This document shows positions 8,609 through 16,018 of a stretch of DNA of 64,000 nucleotides, piece by piece (positions within the stretch are counted from its first letter, which is position 1; each line of letters opens with the position of its first letter). The stretch is taken from NCBI RefSeq assembly GCF_020165195.1, contig NZ_JAIUHR010000030.1, forward strand, positions 20,500 through 84,499, given 5' to 3'. The stretch comes from Mesorhizobium sp. CA14. Lineage in GTDB: Bacteria > Pseudomonadota > Alphaproteobacteria > Rhizobiales > Rhizobiaceae. Position numbers and translations under genes: made by a program. The notes beneath the pieces are model-generated. The model had not been told where the DNA came from, did not search any database, and worked only from the letters and a program-made list of their open reading frames with translations.

Positions 8609-9127
8609 TCAGTCGCGAGACAACGCGCTGCGGAAGGCGACGGCGGCGAGGACGAGGCTGGCGATGGCGTTCCAGCCGGCGAGCGACAGACCGAGGATGC
8701 GAAGCGCCGCCTTGTCGCAGGAGGGCGGCACGAATTTGTCGAGCGCGTCGAGCACGCCCTTGCCGCCGGTGTCGACCGGGCCGGCCCCGGCGGTGCAGTC
8801 GGCCGGACCTTGCCACCACGCCCATTCGACGCCCGAATGGTAGACGCCGAGATAGAGGCCGTAGAGCATCAACAGGCCGCCGATCGCAAGCAGCCCGCGC
8901 GTCGCCCAGGCGGGCGCACGCAGCATCGAGGCGATCGCCGCCAGCACCATCAGCGGCACGCCGATATAGTAGGGCGTGCGCTGCTCGAGGCAGAGATGGC
9001 AGGGGATATAGCCGCCGATGTATTGGAAGGCGAGCGCGGAGCCGACGGTCGCGGCCATGGCGATGGCGAGAAAGAGCGCCGCGCGGGTGCGCTGGCGTCC
9101 GGTGTCGGCATTCATGGTCGCGGTCAT
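8609..9127 (-). CDS. dsbB: disulfide bond formation protein B
   Basis: The 172-residue protein has four membrane helices and two periplasmic cysteine pairs: CHLC (C43, C46) and C111 with C137. DsbB reoxidises the thiol oxidase DsbA and passes electrons to ubiquinone. It is 23 bases downstream of the YqaA-like gene on the same strand. No dsbA gene is visible in the window. Confidence 0.93.
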   Translation of the reverse strand: MTATMNADTGRQRTRAALFLAIAMAATVGSALAFQYIGGYIPCHLCLEQRTPYYIGVPLMVLAAIASMLRAPAWATRGLLAIGGLLMLYGLYLGVYHSGVEWAWWQGPADCTAGAGPVDTGGKGVLDALDKFVPPSCDKAALRILGLSLAGWNAIASLVLAAVAFRSALSRD

Positions 9128-9150
9128 CTATCGGGTCCGTCGCTGCGTTG

Positions 9151-9738
9151 CTATCCGTGGGCGTATCTGACGAGGATATAGAGCAAAATCAGGGCGGCGG
9201 CGCCGCCGCCGACAATCAATCCCAAGCGCTTTTCGATGAACTCCTTGATCTCCTCGCCATAGCGGCGCAGCAGCCAGGCAAGCAGCAGGAAACGCGCGCC
9301 GCGCGCCACGATGGCCGAGACGACGAAGACCAAAAGATTGACGTGAAGCGCCCCGGCCAGAATGGTGACGACCTTGATCGGCGGCATGTGTGCAGCGCCG
9401 GATGTGACGAGCAGCACCAGCATCAGCCCCGCGCCGGACGACTGCCACCTCTCGAACGTATCAAGGCCGCCGAAATGCTCCAGGATCGGCCGTGCTATCG
9501 TGTCGTAGGCATAATAGCCGATCAGCCAGCCGGCTATGCCGCCCAGCACGGAAGCAGCCGTAGCCGTCAGCGCGTAGCGATAGGCGCGTTTGGGCGCCGC
9601 CAACGCCATGGGCAGGAACAGCACGTCGGCCGGTATGAAAAACACGGAGCTTTCGACGAAGGCGATGAAGGCCAGCCACCATTCGGCGGACTTGCGCGCC
9701 GCCAGCGACAGGGTCCAGTCGTAAAGTCCGCGAAGCAT
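9151..9738 (-). CDS. YqaA/DedA-like membrane protein
   Basis: The 195-residue protein has several membrane segments and the DedA/SNARE-associated pattern FVESSVFFIPADVLFLPMAL near residues 25-44. A glycine-rich GGIAGWLIGYYAY segment follows. The YqaA branch has only part of the DedA fold. DedA proteins act in membrane lipid homeostasis, possibly as lipid flippases, but this member is not characterised. The start ATG at 9738 was chosen over a long upstream extension that runs through a repeat and the tRNA gene. It probably shares a transcript with dsbB. Confidence 0.82.
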   Translation of the reverse strand: MLRGLYDWTLSLAARKSAEWWLAFIAFVESSVFFIPADVLFLPMALAAPKRAYRYALTATAASVLGGIAGWLIGYYAYDTIARPILEHFGGLDTFERWQSSGAGLMLVLLVTSGAAHMPPIKVVTILAGALHVNLLVFVVSAIVARGARFLLLAWLLRRYGEEIKEFIEKRLGLIVGGGAAALILLYILVRYAHG

Positions 9739-9761
9739 CGGCTCTCCTAATGCAGTCGACA

Positions 9762-9804
9762 CAATTCCGGACGGAAAACCGCAGCGCACTTTTCCTGGAA
9801 TTGC
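9762..9804. repeat. short palindromic intergenic repeat (CAATTCC...GGAATTG type), copy 1
   Basis: A 43-base imperfect palindrome bounded by CAATTCC and GGAATTG with an inner GGAAAACC facing a TTTTCC. A near-identical copy lies at 28457-28500. It sits in the 337-base gap before tRNA-Leu, where I see no protein gene. Confidence 0.7.
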
Positions 9805-10075
9805 TCTGATCAATGTCACCCGAGACGCTTGGCGGTTTTGGGCAACGGCAGGCAGGAAGACAAGGACCCAAAGCGCCGCATCCCAGCTTCCGGATGCGAG
9901 GCGCTCAACGCTTCGCCTGTCTAGAAAGATTTTCCGCGCCGCACAATGTCCTGCGTCGCCACGATGGCCGAAGGATGGGCAATGCCACTGGCCGCGCGGG
10001 CAAATCCGCAACAGGCCAGTTGACGAACACCCATCCGCCCGTATAGTCCGCGCCCATCCAGGCCGCCCGGCCTGA

Positions 10076-10160
10076 GCCCCTATGGCGGAATTGGTAGACG
10101 CGCTCGACTCAAAATCGAGTTCCGCAAGGAGTGCTGGTTCGATCCCGGCTAGGGGCACCA
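10076..10160 (+). tRNA. tRNA-Leu (anticodon CAA)
   Basis: The 85-base gene folds as a class II tRNA. The acceptor stem pairs GCCCCTA with TAGGGGC and CCA is encoded at the end. The D-arm contains GGTAGACGC, the anticodon stem CTCGA/TCGAG encloses loop CTCAAAA with anticodon CAA, and there is a long variable arm and the T-arm GGTTCGATCCC. Its 3' end is the insertion site of the adjacent integrated element. Confidence 0.97.
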
Positions 10161-10161
10161 C
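10143..10161 (+). other. attL core: 19-bp direct repeat in the tRNA-Leu 3' end
   Basis: Bases 10143-10161 (TCCCGGCTAGGGGCACCAC) are repeated exactly at 23415-23433. The repeat covers the 3' half of the T-arm, the acceptor strand and CCA of tRNA-Leu plus one base. This is the standard target type of tRNA-specific tyrosine integrases, and an integrase gene begins 93 bases further in. Confidence 0.93.
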
Positions 10162-10216
10162 TTCCCACCCGAGAAGCCTTGAAAGCCAAGGGTTGCAAGG
10201 ACTTCCGCGTTCCCCG

Positions 10217-10248
10217 AGGTACACATTCAGGTACACCAAGGGGTACAA
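10217..10248 (+). promoter_or_regulatory. left arm-type sites: three 8-bp repeats at 12-bp steps
   Basis: AGGTACAC at 10217, AGGTACAC at 10229 and GGGTACAA at 10241 are in direct orientation at an exact 12-base period. They lie between attL and the integrase start. A matching trio is found near attR (23290, 23302, 23314). This fits arm-type binding sites for the N-terminal domain of the integrase and would also allow control of the int promoter. Confidence 0.75.
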
Positions 10249-10253
10249 ATCGA

Positions 10254-11639
10254 ATGAGATTGGTTTTGAAGCACGTCCAGAAGCGGGGCGAGATTTGGCG
10301 CTACAGGCGGAAGGTTCCCGGTCCGCTCCGGGAGATACTCGGTAAGGGCGAACTGGTCGCGCCGCTGGGTGGAAGCGAACAGGAGGCCATCAGGCGGTAT
10401 GGCCGGGTGCATGGGGCAGCCGAGCAGACTTTGGCCGATGCAAAGCTCCGGCTGGCCGAGGCGCGGGGTCAGATTCCGCCGCGCATCGAAACACCCTTGG
10501 ACCGTTTTTTCAAAACACGTGACGCCGTGAGGGCGCTGGGATTTGATCCGGAGGCACCTGCCAGTGAGGCCGAGTGGTTCCAACGCTCCGCCGTGGCCGA
10601 GAGCTTGGTTGCCGGGAGGCCGACGGACCCGCAGACGGGCTATCCCTTGGATGTTGCGCCGGTGGAGACGGCCCTAATCTCGGCGCTCCATTCAGGGCTG
10701 GGAAAGTCGCCGCTCCCGACGCTGGAGGACGCCAAGAGGCTTTACCTAGCAGACCGAGCAAAGCGCTCTAGGGGCGGCGACCTGGCGCGGAAGAAAGACG
10801 AGCAGCGGGCAGAGCGTGTCGTCGGTCACGTCATCGAGGCCCTCGGCAAGAACCCCGACCTTACAGAGCTGCGCCGGGCAGACGCCCGTACCGTGCTCGA
10901 CCACATGCTTCGCGTCGTCAACAGCCCGTCCACGGTCGAGCGGTATTTGAACGACATCAGGGCGATCATCAATCACGCCCTCAAAGAAATGGACCTCGGC
11001 CGCATCGCTAACCCGTTCACTGGGCTGGAAGTCGGAAGCGCGGATGACAGCGAGACGGCCAAGGACAAGCGGCGTTCGCTTACTCAGGCGGAGCTTGCCG
11101 CCATTCGTACGCGGATTGACACGCTGTCCCGCACCGATGACCTTAAGCACCTCTGGCGCATCCTAGAGGGGACTGGGTGTCGCCTTGCGGAGGTCACGGG
11201 TGCCCGGACCGTTGACGTAGTAGTGGACGGAGAGCTTCCCCATATCAGCGTCCAGTGGCACGAAGGGCGACGTATTAAGACCCACTCCTCGCGCCGAAAG
11301 GTGCCTTTGGTGGGCGAGGCGCTGGAGGCGGCAAAGGCCGCGCTGAAGACGGCCGGGGAGGGCGCGTTGCTGTTTCCTCGCTACGGCGGGGCTACCGGCC
11401 CCACGAGCGCATCTGGTGCTCTCATGAAGCATGTTCGGGCTGTCGTCAAAGATCGCAAGGCGGCGGTGCATTCCCTTCGGCACAACATGAAGGACCGCCT
11501 CCGGGTGGGAGGGGTGCCGAAGGCGACCCAAGACATGATCCTCGGGCACGCAAGCGGGGGCGTTGGGGAGACCTACGGGAGTGACGAGGCGCGGCTTAGG
11601 GTGGCGATGGAAGCAATGAGGAAGGCCGCGACCGAGTAG
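10254..11639 (+). CDS. int: tyrosine recombinase/site-specific integrase
   Basis: The 461-residue protein opens with a DUF6538-like segment (RGEIWRYRRKVPGPLREIL). The catalytic domain has all conserved residues: R310 in GCRLAEV, a lysine in the THSSRRKVPL turn, H406/R409 in HSLRH, H432 in LGH and nucleophile Y441 in GETYGS. It should integrate and excise the element at the tRNA-Leu end. The ATG at 10254 follows the last arm-type repeat; the longer reading frame from 10131 starts inside the tRNA and is not credible. Confidence 0.96.
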   Translation: MRLVLKHVQKRGEIWRYRRKVPGPLREILGKGELVAPLGGSEQEAIRRYGRVHGAAEQTLADAKLRLAEARGQIPPRIETPLDRFFKTRDAVRALGFDPEAPASEAEWFQRSAVAESLVAGRPTDPQTGYPLDVAPVETALISALHSGLGKSPLPTLEDAKRLYLADRAKRSRGGDLARKKDEQRAERVVGHVIEALGKNPDLTELRRADARTVLDHMLRVVNSPSTVERYLNDIRAIINHALKEMDLGRIANPFTGLEVGSADDSETAKDKRRSLTQAELAAIRTRIDTLSRTDDLKHLWRILEGTGCRLAEVTGARTVDVVVDGELPHISVQWHEGRRIKTHSSRRKVPLVGEALEAAKAALKTAGEGALLFPRYGGATGPTSASGALMKHVRAVVKDRKAAVHSLRHNMKDRLRVGGVPKATQDMILGHASGGVGETYGSDEARLRVAMEAMRKAATE

Positions 11640-11710
11640 CTTACTTCTTTGTCGGCCGAGTTGGTGGTGGAGGCGGGGGAGATGATGGTTTGCCGCCGCC
11701 CACCCCGCCC

Positions 11711-12234
11711 CTAGGGACTGCTGGGGCTGGCGTTGGGCTGGGGGTTCCCTTTTGAAAGGGGCTTGGCGGACGGGGTGGCTGTGCCATTGGGGATATTTCT
11801 CGTGCTCGTGTAGGCGTGAAGCGTCAAGAAAGAAACGCCGAGCAGAAATAGCACAAGCGCGGCGATATTGAGAGCCCGAGTTGTCCCCCTGAATGGATTT
11901 CCACCATTTTCATACGCCGTCGCAGTGATGAGGCACTTGTCTATTTTCTTGATTTCTCGCTGCGCATCTTCTCCCCCCGTAAAGTAGGAGATGATATTCG
12001 CCGATATGGCAGCGCCGAAACAAAGCCAGGAAGCGAGCAGGAAGTGGCTGACGGCTGCGCCTCCCCCGATCTTGTCCATGAAGACAATCGATATGCCGAG
12101 AGCTCCGCTCGATATGCTTAGAAGCGACTTGTCCAAAGTGGCCAGTTGGTCCGACCGAAGCTCCACCATGGCTTCTCGGTGCTTCAAAAGGCCTCGAAGT
12201 ACGTGTTGGGTAGGTCGTCGCTCTCATCCGTCAT
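11711..12234 (-). CDS. small membrane protein with apparent frameshift near the start
   Basis: An uninterrupted frame covers 11711-12187 without a good start. An ATG at 12234 overlaps the stop of the upstream gene (ATGA) and encodes MTDESDDLPNTYFEAF before TGA at 12186-12184. Adding one base in the T run at 12186-12189 joins the two frames into one protein of about 174 residues. That protein has a charged N-terminal region, three hydrophobic segments (around ALGISIVFM, HFLLASWLCFGAAI and ALNIAALVLFLLGVSF) and a Pro/Ser-rich tail. I do not recognise its function. If the shift is real, translation could start at ATG 12169. Confidence 0.6.
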
Positions 12235-12788
12235 TTTGTGGGAACCGGGGGAAACGGGTTCTGCGACGGCGGCTGCATCGGGGTGACTGGCAACGCCCGA
12301 ACACCTTGGAGCAACTCATTCAAGAGCGTCATATTGTGGCGCTGCATGTTCTGATCGTTATTCCACCCGTTCGGCCCATAGGACAGCTTGGCCAAATCGT
12401 GCTTGTCATATTTGTAACCCAACTCCCGCCCCATGGCGTGTAGCATTGAGACAAATAGGTCTTCTCGTTGATCAGAGTGCCGATCCTGTCCCTCCGGCAT
12501 CGGTAAGGGCGCCGATAGATGGGCGAGATAGTCTCTGAAGGGCGCCATGACATTCTCGACGCCATAGAATTCAAGATCCACAAGGTTGAGGGCTGCGACG
12601 TGAACCGGATCGAGCCTCGCCCTCCGTGTTCCCATTAGGTCCTGGAAAACCTTCAACCGGCGCCGCTTCCTGTCGGTCCAGCGTTGCTGAAATCGGTCAA
12701 TCGCTACAGCCAGAATTGGCCCTAAAATAATTGCGGCTATTGTCGCTATGTCTATCCACCGCAATCCAAGGAACACAACGGCGTCCAC
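12231..12788 (-). CDS. DUF6680-like membrane-anchored protein
   Basis: The protein of about 185 residues has one N-terminal membrane helix (IDIATIAAIILGPILAVAI) followed by a basic stretch and a soluble domain with RRRLKVFQDLMGTRRARL. This pattern matches proteins labelled DUF6680. The function is unknown. GTG at 12788 is preferred as start: AGGAG lies about 8 bases upstream, inside the end of the preceding gene, whose stop is one base away. An upstream TTG (12812) is the alternative. The 3' end overlaps the next gene by 4 bases, so the three genes are likely translationally coupled. Confidence 0.7.
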   Translation of the reverse strand: MDAVVFLGLRWIDIATIAAIILGPILAVAIDRFQQRWTDRKRRRLKVFQDLMGTRRARLDPVHVAALNLVDLEFYGVENVMAPFRDYLAHLSAPLPMPEGQDRHSDQREDLFVSMLHAMGRELGYKYDKHDLAKLSYGPNGWNNDQNMQRHNMTLLNELLQGVRALPVTPMQPPSQNPFPPVPTK

Positions 12789-12789
12789 G

Positions 12790-13152
12790 TTAAGCGCTCC
12801 TGATTTTGTCAAACTTAGCGTTGATTGGCCCGATGGGCGTCTCGATCCGGTGTACGTCCGTGCGATTGAATTCGACAGGGAGCCGTAGCGGAACCTCTAC
12901 GCCCCCCGGTTCGGCGTCGGCAGATATGCCGGTAATCGTTTGGTTGCCCATAGCCGGGGTGAAATGGATTTTGGCTTCGATATGCTTGCCATCGTCAGTC
13001 AAGGCGTACTCGCCATCATATCGGCCCCCGCCGGCGTCCGCACCGACGACGAGACCCTCCTTAAACACGAATATGCCAATCGAGTTTCCTGCCAATCCCG
13101 AAAAGTAAGCAGTATAGAACCCGTCAATAGGGGTACGTTTTGAGTTAGCCAT
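12790..13152 (-). CDS. GrlR-like small protein
   Basis: The 120-residue protein opens with a compact beta-rich pattern: DGFYTAYFSG, then IGIFVFKEGLVVGADAGGG and RYDGEYAL. This resembles the GrlR-type fold, in which an eight-stranded barrel shows GDAG-like turns. GrlR represses a type III secretion regulator in enteric bacteria, but GrlR-like proteins in rhizobia have no known role and no secretion genes are near. It is the first gene of the tight minus-strand trio. The family assignment is by pattern only. Confidence 0.55.
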   Translation of the reverse strand: MANSKRTPIDGFYTAYFSGLAGNSIGIFVFKEGLVVGADAGGGRYDGEYALTDDGKHIEAKIHFTPAMGNQTITGISADAEPGGVEVPLRLPVEFNRTDVHRIETPIGPINAKFDKIRSA

Positions 13153-13346
13153 CCCACGCCCTCAAAGTGTATCTGCGAACGAAGTAGGAATTTCGCCCGC
13201 AATATTTCAATAGGGTCCAGCCGATTTACCCAAAAAAGTTTTGAGCCAGCGTGTGTCACGTACCGGGCGCTGTCGAAGACTGTGCGCGATGTCACCGGGA
13301 AGGATGCAGGATTCGGCCGCTGGTTTGGAGCCAGGTCAAAGAGGCT

Positions 13347-13589
13347 TCAACTCTGCGGCTTCACAAGCGAATACGTCTCGCCGGTCGCATGGTTTTCAAG
13401 GACATACTCTGACACGAGATGCAATTCCGGCCCGTCTATGTGACCTAGAAAGTAGCGCCCGCCGGCACTGCTATTCCCAACTCCTTCAGCCGCGTTCATG
13501 TCGGCAAAGTCGCCGCGCGTGACCCATATGATGCCCTGCCGATTACCAGCCGCGTCGAACGCCACGAGACCTTTATGTTGCATTGCCAT
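13347..13589 (-). CDS. hypothetical protein
   Basis: The 80-residue soluble protein has alternating hydrophobic residues (HKGLVAFDAAGNRQGIIWVT) suggestive of beta strands. I recognise no domain. ATG at 13589 has GCGGGG just upstream; a second ATG at 13583 is possible. It is part of the minus-strand cargo of the element, 194 bases from the GrlR-like gene. The gap between them shows no convincing gene. Confidence 0.5.
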   Translation of the reverse strand: MAMQHKGLVAFDAAGNRQGIIWVTRGDFADMNAAEGVGNSSAGGRYFLGHIDGPELHLVSEYVLENHATGETYSLVKPQS

Positions 13590-13647
13590 TACCCCGCTGG
13601 ATCGATGCCCCGTTAATACTAGTGCGCTCCAGCTTCGCCAACGGGGC

Positions 13648-14145
13648 TTAGCGGAGGCCGTTCACTCGTCTCCCGTTAAGGTGCCCATGAGGAACCCTTG
13701 AACTTCGCAAATCCTGCCGCGCCCACCACGCTCCCTCATTGACTGGGATGCCCTGGCTTGGGCCAAAATATATGTGTGCGTTTTTGAGGTGAATGAAATT
13801 CGGCGGCGTCTTAGGCGTGCTGTCTTCGGGGTCTGAATTGTAGAGGTCGCCGTGACTTGCGTACAGTTCCGCTAGCTGGGTCGCCAAATCGGGAGCGTTC
13901 TCCCGCAATCCATCTGCGACCGCCTTCCCAAATTCCTCGAAATACTGCTTTCCAGATGTAAGTTCGCCGCTAACTAAAGAGCCGCCCACAGTGAGTGTAA
14001 TCTTTAAGGTCAAGCCGCCAGTATTCACCATGTCGACCAAACTCTGGAGAAACCAGTCATTCACCGGTCCAACCGGCGGAACATCGCTGTCTCCAGATTT
14101 ACCAGCCCGGTTCTCGCTTTCCTTTTCGTCCCCAGCGGTCGTCAT
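13648..14145 (-). CDS. GvpU-like protein with apparent C-terminal frameshift
   Basis: From ATG 14145 (AGAGG six bases upstream) the frame encodes an acidic N terminus, then DWFLQSLVDMVN, LKITLTVGGSLVSGELTSGK, YFEEFGKAV and FIHLKNAHIYFG. This matches the layout of the gas vesicle accessory protein GvpU. After about W-W the family ending is found one frame over: removing one G near 13722-13724 gives WRGRICEVQGFLMGTLTGDE with a stop at 13662. In the sequence as given the protein instead ends in an unrelated tail at 13648. No gas vesicle structural genes are present. Confidence 0.65.
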   Translation of the reverse strand: MTTAGDEKESENRAGKSGDSDVPPVGPVNDWFLQSLVDMVNTGGLTLKITLTVGGSLVSGELTSGKQYFEEFGKAVADGLRENAPDLATQLAELYASHGDLYNSDPEDSTPKTPPNFIHLKNAHIYFGPSQGIPVNEGAWWARQDLRSSRVPHGHLNGRRVNGLR

Positions 14146-14410
14146 ATGAAATCCTCTCCCTCTTGTTTGGAGCATAGTGAGCATGAACAAGGGCCAATTT
14201 CAATCTGGCGGAAAAATCCGAAGGGTAGAATTCGACAGTTGCGGCAGCGCGATACCCCCCCGCCGGGGCCGCGCCAGGCTAATACCCGAGGGCCACGCTC
14301 GGCCGCCAGGGCGCTCTTTCGGTGCCCGGACAGCGGCTGGAGCGGCTTCCGAGGGTTGGGTAGTGTAGGACATCGGACAGGTCCTAACGCTGCTCCAGCC
14401 ATGGTTATTT

Positions 14411-14473
14411 GTCAGGCACAACGAACGTTGACATTAGACAAGCGCCATTCTACAGAGCTTGTCAGGCACAACG
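14411..14473 (+). promoter_or_regulatory. promoter flanked by two 13-bp repeats upstream of the serine recombinase
   Basis: TTGACA at 14428-14433 and TACAGA at 14451-14456 are 17 bases apart and could be the -35 and -10 boxes. GTCAGGCACAACG occurs exactly at 14411-14423 and 14461-14473, just before the -35 and just after the -10. This looks like a pair of operators around a promoter. The recombinase ATG is at 14488. The rest of the 341-base gap (14146-14410) has no gene that I can support. Confidence 0.55.
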
Positions 14474-14487
14474 GGCGGGTTCGACAA

Positions 14488-15150
14488 ATGAAGCGATACG
14501 TCATCTACACTCGGGTTTCCACCGAGGACCAAGGCAAGTCGGGCCACGGGCTGGACGCGCAGAGGCGAGACATCGACATCTTCCTGGAGAGGTTCACCGA
14601 GGTCCCTTTCGAGGTGCTCGGCCACTTCTGCGACGTGCTCTCCGGGAAGACGGATGATCGGCCCGAGTTGGGACAGGCGCTGGCGTTGGTGCGCAAGACT
14701 GGAGCGGAGCTGCTTGTGGCGAAGCTCGACCGCTTGAGCCGCAAGGTGGCCTTTATCGCGGCGCTGATGGAAGACCCCAAGGTGCGCCTTCGGGTGGCCC
14801 AGATGCCCCACGCGGACAAGTTTCAGCTCCACATATACGCCGCGCTGGCAGAGCAGGAGCGGGACTTTATCTCGGCCCGCACGGTCGCGGCGTTGAAGGA
14901 AGCAAAGGCCAAGGGGAAGACGCTCGGGGGTCTTCGAGACAAGACCATGGCCCGCAATGCCGCCATCCAAGCGAAGGCGCGGGCAGAGGCGGCGCCGGCA
15001 ATGGCAGTTATCGGCCCGATGCGGACAGGAGGGGAGACGCTGACGGCCATCGCGGAGGCCCTCAACCGGACTGGCGTTGCGACCTCCAGAGGGGGACGGT
15101 GGACCGCCAAGCAGGTTTCGCGTGTTATCGATCGGGCAGTCACGGCTTGA
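14488..15150 (+). CDS. serine recombinase (resolvase/invertase family)
   Basis: The 220-residue protein starts MKRYVIYTRVSTEDQ with nucleophile S11, then has the resolvase core motif AKLDRLSRKVAFIAALME. It ends in a helix-turn-helix-like region with LTAIAEALNRTGVATSRGG, the beginning of the large-recombinase DNA-binding segment. It is too short to be a full large serine integrase and resembles small rhizobial recombinases of unknown target. A longer reading frame from 14146 exists but its first 114 codons have no family match. It may act on repeats inside the element. Confidence 0.88.
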   Translation: MKRYVIYTRVSTEDQGKSGHGLDAQRRDIDIFLERFTEVPFEVLGHFCDVLSGKTDDRPELGQALALVRKTGAELLVAKLDRLSRKVAFIAALMEDPKVRLRVAQMPHADKFQLHIYAALAEQERDFISARTVAALKEAKAKGKTLGGLRDKTMARNAAIQAKARAEAAPAMAVIGPMRTGGETLTAIAEALNRTGVATSRGGRWTAKQVSRVIDRAVTA

Positions 15151-15256
15151 ATGTTGGTCCAGAGGCAAGAATAGGGTTGTATCAGACGCTCCCGTTGCCG
15201 GGACGATGTCAGCCGGGATCGGATAAACCGGCCGCTTAGACCTTACGAATATTTGT

Positions 15257-15296
15257 CCCGGAAACGGGAATATCAAGTATTGGCCCGGAAACGGGA
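15257..15296. promoter_or_regulatory. two copies of a 13-bp palindrome, candidate operator
   Basis: CCCGGAAACGGGA occurs at 15257-15269 and 15284-15296, 27 bases apart (about 2.6 helical turns). Each copy is an inverted repeat (TCCCG/CGGGA around GAAA in the first). They sit 77-116 bases before the ATG at 15373. A TATATT box at 15301-15306 lies just downstream, so a bound protein would cover the promoter. Confidence 0.6.
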
Positions 15297-15372
15297 CGTT
15301 TATATTGCTTGCGACGTCGAAAACCTCTCTGCATCCGTTGGCCGTCTTATTCAACAAGCGAGGACCGCAGCA

Positions 15373-15915
15373 ATGCCACAGAACACCACCACCGACGAAA
15401 CCGACAAAGCGCCTGTTTCCGACCACGCCGGCCCGCCCCTTTCGGACCACGAAAGCGAAGCGGTAGGCCACCTTGCGCGGGCCATAAGCGGCGTAACGAC
15501 AGCCCTTAAGGCCGTGGCGTCCGGCCGGGAGCTTCACGCGCCATACACATTGGAGCCTCTCGGGTGGACCGGGGAGAGCCTGTCTGAATATGACAAGCTG
15601 GCGCGGGCGTCCCGAGAGCGGGAGAGGCGGCAGAAGGGCGGCCGGAATATTGACCAGACCGCCGAAGAGGGCGGCTCCATGACGCGGGAGGCCGTTAGGC
15701 GGCTGTCGGCGGTCGCGGAATCAGTCACCCAGGCGCTAGAGGCGCTGGCGGCTGGGGCGTCCCTGTCGTCGGCGGACGGACTTCGGTACGTCGTTATGGC
15801 GGATGGCCAGCTTGCCGACGTGGTCCGCATGATCCCGGAGGAGGAGTACGCCGAGGTGCTCCGGAAGCTGTCGGGTCGAGAGGCGCCGCCCGTTCGGCGA
15901 CGCTGGGGGGTCTAA
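15373..15915 (+). CDS. hypothetical protein behind palindromic operator
   Basis: The 180-residue soluble protein has an acidic, low-complexity N terminus (TTTDETDKAPVSDH) followed by two related helical segments (VGHLARAISGVTTALKAVASG and VRRLSAVAESVTQALEALAAG) that look like an internal duplication. No domain is recognised. ATG at 15373 has AGGA ten bases upstream; a TTG at 15253 within the operator is less likely. The gene ends just before the repeat array. Confidence 0.6.
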   Translation: MPQNTTTDETDKAPVSDHAGPPLSDHESEAVGHLARAISGVTTALKAVASGRELHAPYTLEPLGWTGESLSEYDKLARASRERERRQKGGRNIDQTAEEGGSMTREAVRRLSAVAESVTQALEALAAGASLSSADGLRYVVMADGQLADVVRMIPEEEYAEVLRKLSGREAPPVRRRWGV

Positions 15916-16018
15916 TCTCTGTCTGGTGTGGCCCTTTCAGGGGCTTCGAGGGTTCGGCGGGTAGATTGTACCGGCCGGACCCGAACGCGTCTGTATGGGC
16001 CGAACCAGACAGGAAGTC

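Noticed and set aside
10131..10253. N-terminal extension of the integrase starting inside tRNA-Leu
   Set aside because: It would translate the tRNA 3' end and the arm-type repeats, and the family homology begins at the ATG at 10254.
13230..13440. Possible transposase remnant on the plus strand
   Set aside because: A frame reading TYRALSKTVRDVTGKD looked protein-like, but no transposase motif, inverted repeats or target duplication could be found.
14146..14487. 114-residue N-terminal extension of the serine recombinase
   Set aside because: The resolvase fold starts with MKRYVIYTRVS at 14488, and the extension crosses the promoter and its flanking repeats.
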